From contig NZ_JAHWCI010000001.1 of the NCBI RefSeq assembly GCF_019550915.1, forward strand, positions 1 through 64,000: a stretch of DNA of 64,000 nt, in the 5' to 3' direction. Made by a program: the position numbers and the translations under genes. Below are positions 60,733 to 64,000 of this stretch, one piece after another (the stretch's first letter is position 1; each line of letters opens with the position of its first letter). This stretch comes from Mumia sp. zg.B17 (GTDB taxonomy: Bacteria; Actinomycetota; Actinomycetes; Propionibacteriales; Nocardioidaceae). The notes below the pieces were generated by a model, which made no database searches, was not told the origin of the DNA, and saw only the letters and a program-made list of their open reading frames with translations.

Positions 60733-61413
60733 TCAGACCGAGGCGGTCCGCCTGGACGTGCGCGAGGCTCTCGGACCGGGAGCAGAGAGCTCGCTGAGCG
60801 CGGCGTGCACGGCGCAACGGAGGTCGTCACCCTCGTCGGGCCGCGGTGTCTGGCACCACGAGCGCACCTGTGTCGTGTCCGGCTGCGACGGGCTCACCAG
60901 CTCGAGAAGATCGGCCCCGTCGAGGACGGTGAGGAGGCCGGCCGCCCGTGGCTCGAGGTCGGTGCCGGGCTCAGGTGCCGAGCCGCCGACAGCCGCGAAG
61001 ATCGTCTCCAGGTCGGCGCGGACGGAGTCGCTCGTGTCGGGTGACGCGGTGTACCACCGGACGAGGATCTTGAGCACCAGGCTGCGGTGAATCTCGCGCC
61101 GCAGCATGCCGCGCTCGGCCATGCTCTCGAGCACCGTGGCCCGCAGCGTGGGCGCGAGGTGCCGGATCGCATCACGCACGCCGACGGGGAGCTGGCCGGT
61201 CAGCAAGGAGAGGCCGCCGCCGAGCAGCGGCGACCTCGGTGACGTGTCACCGAGGACGAGCATCGTGTCGTCGTCGAGACGGAGGTGGCCGGCCGCGGCG
61301 AGGTCGAGGAGGACGGCACCGGCGAGGGCGTGGTCGACGCACGCCTCACGTCCCCGGAGCATTCCCGTCTCCGGGTCGAGAGCGAGCAGCGTGAGTTCCT
61401 CGGCGAGCAGCAT
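60733..61413 (-). CDS. GPP34-family protein (GOLPH3-like)
   Basis: A 226-residue bacterial relative of the Golgi phosphoprotein GOLPH3/GPP34. LLAEELTLLALDPETGMLRG is the N-terminal hallmark, followed by ALAGAVLLDLAAAGHLRLDDDTMLV and the central ERGMLRREIHRS. In eukaryotes the fold binds PI4P; the bacterial role is unknown. Leaderless pattern TAGCCT six bases before the ATG (61420-61425). It converges on the MFS gene. Confidence 0.88.
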   Translation of the reverse strand: MLLAEELTLLALDPETGMLRGREACVDHALAGAVLLDLAAAGHLRLDDDTMLVLGDTSPRSPLLGGGLSLLTGQLPVGVRDAIRHLAPTLRATVLESMAERGMLRREIHRSLVLKILVRWYTASPDTSDSVRADLETIFAAVGGSAPEPGTDLEPRAAGLLTVLDGADLLELVSPSQPDTTQVRSWCQTPRPDEGDDLRCAVHAALSELSAPGPRASRTSRRTASV

Positions 61414-61438
61414 GCGGTGAGGCTACTCGTGATGTTGA

Positions 61439-62071
61439 TCACATGCCAAGATCATCGTCGGACGGCAGGCCCCACGACCCCCGGTGGACGACCTCGTCGA
61501 GTCCACGGCGCGCACGTCCGCGCGAGGACGGCACGTGGTCCTCGGCGCGGTATCCGACCGTGACCGCGCCGATCGGGTCGTACGCCTCAGGGACGCCGAA
61601 GGTGCTGCGGAACGCGGCCGTACGCGTCGGGGGGATCCCGAAGAAGCACGCGCCGAGGCCCTCGTCGACGGCGGTCAGCAGGATGAGCAGCGACGCCATG
61701 GCGGTGTCCACGTACCAGTACGGCACCGCCCAGCGTGCCTCGTCGCGGTCGGTCCATCCTTTGTCGGGCTCGGCGTAGCGCTCGAGGTAGGCGTCCTTGT
61801 GCGCCAGCGGCACGATCACCACCGGAGCGGTCCGCATGCCGCGCTGCCACCGTGACGGCGCGGCCGCCCGGTCCGGGGGCGTCGTCGCCTCCCAGAACCG
61901 GGTGACGTCCTCGGGGGAGTCCAGGACGAGGAAGGCCCATCCCTGGCTGAACCCCGCGCTCGGAGCGTGGGTCGCGTGCTCGAGCATCCGGTCGACGAGT
62001 GCCCGCGGCACCGGTCGTCCGTCGTAGGCCCGCACCATCCGTCGCCTCCGGACGACGTCCCCGAACTCCAT
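61439..62071 (-). CDS. Nitroreductase-family protein
   Basis: A 210-residue FMN-binding nitroreductase/BluB-like fold. RRRRMVRAYDGRPVPRALVDR (FMN phosphate arginines), HAPSAGFSQGWAFLVLD and the C-terminal GACFFGIPPTRTAAFRSTFG / PIGAVTVGY are present. It is one base behind the upstream 193-residue gene, so the two are translated together. Oxidoreductase substrate unknown. Confidence 0.87.
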   Translation of the reverse strand: MEFGDVVRRRRMVRAYDGRPVPRALVDRMLEHATHAPSAGFSQGWAFLVLDSPEDVTRFWEATTPPDRAAAPSRWQRGMRTAPVVIVPLAHKDAYLERYAEPDKGWTDRDEARWAVPYWYVDTAMASLLILLTAVDEGLGACFFGIPPTRTAAFRSTFGVPEAYDPIGAVTVGYRAEDHVPSSRGRARRGLDEVVHRGSWGLPSDDDLGM

Positions 62072-62072
62072 G

Positions 62073-62654
62073 TCAATCGCTCTCGTCGCTGTCGATCGCG
62101 ACGTGCGTGTCGGCGGCCTCTGCCTCCTCGTCGTACCCGTCCTTGGGGCGGCCGAGGCGTGCGCGCAGGTTGCGGCGGGACAGGAGCAGAAGGTCCCAGG
62201 TGCTCGTGTCCACCATGTCGGGGTCGAGGTGCTCGAGCGCCCGGATCCCGATGTTGAGCCACCGCTCGGCCGCCAGCGGCTCGCCGGCCTCGTCGTAGAG
62301 GTCGGCCATGTAGTGGGCCGACAGTGGCGTGATGCGTCCCGACCGGCGGTAGCGGTCGGCGTACTCCGACGGGTCGAGACCACGTGCGAGCGCAGCGCCG
62401 ACCCGCACGACGTCGGGGTGGATGGCCGAGGCGCCCGCGGCCGTGTCCGCCATCGCCAGCACCTCCTCCTGCCGGTCCCAAGAGCCGTCGAACCCGAGGA
62501 ACTCCGAGGCGGCGACCAGGAGCGAGCGCGGTGTGACGTCGTCGGCGAGCTCGTAGCCCGCGCCGGTGGCGAGCTCGACCAGCTTCTCGGCCTTCTGGCG
62601 GGCGGTGAGGTCGGACTCCTCGACAGCGTCGGTGTCGTCCCGGGTGATGCGCAT
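62073..62654 (-). CDS. Helical (tetratricopeptide-like) hypothetical protein
   Basis: A 193-residue mostly helical acidic protein. A TPR-like helix pair is suggested by PLSAHYMADLYDEAGEPLAAERWLNIGIRALE, and the C-terminus is acidic (DEEAEAADTHVAIDSDESD). No catalytic motif. It is coupled to the nitroreductase. GATACT sits six bases before the ATG, close to a leaderless -10. Confidence 0.7.
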   Translation of the reverse strand: MRITRDDTDAVEESDLTARQKAEKLVELATGAGYELADDVTPRSLLVAASEFLGFDGSWDRQEEVLAMADTAAGASAIHPDVVRVGAALARGLDPSEYADRYRRSGRITPLSAHYMADLYDEAGEPLAAERWLNIGIRALEHLDPDMVDTSTWDLLLLSRRNLRARLGRPKDGYDEEAEAADTHVAIDSDESD

Positions 62655-62714
62655 GGCGCCAGTATCCCGTGCAGGTGTCGCGCTCCTCGTGCCAGACCCG
62701 GCAGGATGGCCGTC

Positions 62715-63383
62715 ATGGACGGTGCGTCGGTGGTGGAGCAGGGGCCTGGGTGGACCTGGTGGCGCACACCCTCGGGCGTCTGGGTCGAGGTCGCCGACGA
62801 CCTCGCCTGCGTGCTCCCACCCGAGGCCGCGGCGGGGGTCGTCTCAATCGCCTGGCCACGCGGTCGGTGGAGGTTCACCTTCCGCGGCGACCCCGTGCCG
62901 TACGAGGCGCCCATGGCGGTACGCGCCGACCCCTCGCTGACCTGTGCGATGACGGTCCTGGCGGCAGCGAAGCAGGCCAAGGTGCACGGAGATGCCGACG
63001 TACGCGCCACCTTCGGCGAACTCACGTCCCGCGAGCCCGCCGACGGCCTCACCGCCGGGGAGACCGCCGGCGTCCTCGACGTGCGGGCCCCGACCGAGCC
63101 GGAGCGTGACTCGCTCGTGGACGTCGTCGTGGCTCAGGCGCGCGCTCGTGCGACCCGCGACCGCACGCGGGTGGAGGTCGACCGCGACGAGATCCACGGG
63201 CCGCTCGTCCTCGATGCCCTCGCCGTACGCACGCTGACCGACGAGGTGGGCGCGGTGGAGATCGGGTCGCCCGGCGCGGACCGGGCCGCCCGAGCGGTCC
63301 GACGCGGCGAGCGTGCGGTCACCCTCGTGGTGCGTGAGCGGGACGAACGGCTGATCCGCGCCGCGCTGGCCGCACTCTCCTAG
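62715..63383 (+). CDS. Hypothetical protein, peptidyl-tRNA hydrolase-like C-terminus possible
   Basis: A 222-residue protein. Its first half is a beta-rich domain (PGWTWWRTPSGVWVEVADDLACVLPP; WRFTFRGDPVPYEAPMAVRAD). The second half has alternating strands and helices (DRTRVEVDRDEIHGPLVLDALAVRTL; RAVTLVVRERDERLI), weakly like PTH2 or aminoacyl-tRNA hydrolase folds, which I cannot confirm. An in-frame ATG nine bases upstream is an alternative start. It overlaps the MarR gene by four bases tail to tail. Confidence 0.6.
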   Translation: MDGASVVEQGPGWTWWRTPSGVWVEVADDLACVLPPEAAAGVVSIAWPRGRWRFTFRGDPVPYEAPMAVRADPSLTCAMTVLAAAKQAKVHGDADVRATFGELTSREPADGLTAGETAGVLDVRAPTEPERDSLVDVVVAQARARATRDRTRVEVDRDEIHGPLVLDALAVRTLTDEVGAVEIGSPGADRAARAVRRGERAVTLVVRERDERLIRAALAALS

Positions 63384-63910
63384 GTGTCGGAACGGGGAGC
63401 CGGGACGTCGCTCGCGGGCCCGCGCACGGGCTCGTCAGCGCCTCCGTGGTCGGCGTACTCGCGCAGGATCGCGATGGCGTCGTCGAGGAACGTCGAGATC
63501 GTGCGGGCCGACTCGTCATCGAGGTCGGAGGTGAGCTCGCGGATGGCGGAGATCAGCGGAGAGAGAGCACGTCGGGCGTCGGAGTAGGCGGAGCCGGTCG
63601 GCTGGAGGCTGGTGCGACGCCGGTCGGTCGGGTGCGGAGTGCGCTCCATGTGACCCGACGAGACCAGGCGGTCGACCGCGACGGTCGCCGAGGCGGACCG
63701 GATTCCGAGCCGGTGGGCCAGGTCGCCGACGCCCAGGGGTCGCGGCAGTGCCGCCATGGCGTTGTCGAGCGCCAGGGCGTCGGTGACGCCGATCCCGATC
63801 TCGGAGGCGAGGCGGGCGTGCACCGATGGTGCGACGCGCAAGAGCTCTCGCAACTGCATCCCGAGCGTGAACCGGATGTCGGTCTGGTCGACCGGAGGCA
63901 GCGAGTCCAC
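63380..63910 (-). CDS. MarR-family transcriptional regulator
   Basis: A 176-residue winged-helix regulator. VGDLAHRLGIRSASATVAVDRLVSSGHMER is the recognition helix, and TPHPTDRRRTSLQPT is the wing with the D-R-R motif of MarR proteins. GTG start with TAACAT exactly six bases before it (63917-63922), a leaderless promoter. A short palindrome lies about 28 bases upstream. The regulated gene is probably the one that begins to the right, outside the window. Confidence 0.88.
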   Translation of the reverse strand: MDSLPPVDQTDIRFTLGMQLRELLRVAPSVHARLASEIGIGVTDALALDNAMAALPRPLGVGDLAHRLGIRSASATVAVDRLVSSGHMERTPHPTDRRRTSLQPTGSAYSDARRALSPLISAIRELTSDLDDESARTISTFLDDAIAILREYADHGGADEPVRGPASDVPAPRSDT

Positions 63911-63937
63911 AGACCTATGTTATACGCCCGTCAACAG

Positions 63938-63950
63938 ATAGACCTTCTAT
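63938..63950. promoter_or_regulatory. Candidate MarR operator
   Basis: ATAGA-CCT-TCTAT is an inverted repeat with 5-bp arms and a 3-base spacer, 28 bases upstream of the MarR GTG, where it would cover the -35 region of the TAACAT promoter. Confidence 0.45.
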
Positions 63951-64000
63951 GCAATCCCCCCGCTTTGCTGAAGTGCCGCCGGTCACACCCCCATGACGGT

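Noticed and set aside
1-64000. CRISPR arrays, insertion sequences, toxin-antitoxin pairs or defence islands
   Set aside because: No regularly spaced repeats, transposase motifs, terminal inverted repeats or defence-protein domains were seen on either strand.

Overview
The window is chromosomal DNA of a high-GC Gram-positive bacterium. Base composition (roughly 70% GC by eye), frequent GTG starts, GTGA/ATGA start-stop overlaps, many leaderless-type promoters, and actinobacterial families (MprAB-PepD, HelD, FadE5-like and EtfD-like proteins, bifunctional-type Dcd, fused TrpEG behind a trp leader) point to an actinomycete. A Nocardioides-like member of the Propionibacteriales is my best guess, as inference only. 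I see no phage, insertion sequence, CRISPR array or rRNA. It reads as ordinary chromosome with dense regulatory signals.

Layout. 0-5 kb: a GNAT acetyltransferase, a small membrane protein, a secreted FlgD-Ig-like protein, and a sulfonate-type ABC importer (ssuA-ssuC-ssuB). 5-13 kb: an ornithine-cyclodeaminase-like protein, the RNA-polymerase helicase HelD, a flavodoxin, a membrane metallophosphoesterase, then a trp leader peptide and attenuator ahead of fused anthranilate synthase TrpEG. 13-16.5 kb: the envelope-stress cluster mprA-mprB-pepD. 16.5-25.9 kb: metabolic singletons (fructosamine kinase, LMW tyrosine phosphatase, DMT and LysE transporters, aromatic aminotransferase Pat, phosphofructokinase, DNA ligase, secreted hydrolase). 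26-29.6 kb: the branched-chain 2-oxoacid dehydrogenase operon bkdABC, with a consensus CRP-type box upstream. 29.7-41 kb: regulators and their partners (XRE, GntR-MFS, LysR-racemase), SDR/DinB enzymes and an NHL-thioredoxin protein. 41-43.6 kb: a coupled PEP-mutase/ECF sigma/membrane-protein operon. 43.6-47 kb: FadE5-like acyl-CoA dehydrogenase divergent from an Rrf2 regulator. 47-52.3 kb: secreted M28 peptidase, tRNA-Gly, dcd and psuG. 52.3-55.7 kb: two related very small proteins, a PfkB kinase and an ABC-2 exporter. 55.8-64 kb: EtfD-like iron-sulfur membrane protein, a guanidine-III riboswitch with a guanidinium exporter, an MFS exporter, a GPP34 protein, a nitroreductase and a MarR regulator.

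How it works together. The best functional link is fatty-acid oxidation: the fadE5-like and etfD-like genes are about 13 kb apart but carry a nearly identical inverted-repeat motif upstream, as expected if one repressor controls both the dehydrogenase and its electron outlet. Other self-contained circuits are the riboswitch-Gdx unit (the Shine-Dalgarno can pair with a segment overlapping the aptamer), the trp attenuator, the CRP box before bkdABC, and a T-N11-A LysR site between a LysR gene and a divergent Asp/Glu racemase. Fifteen starts show an exact TANNNT-N6-ATG/GTG arrangement, implying widespread leaderless translation.
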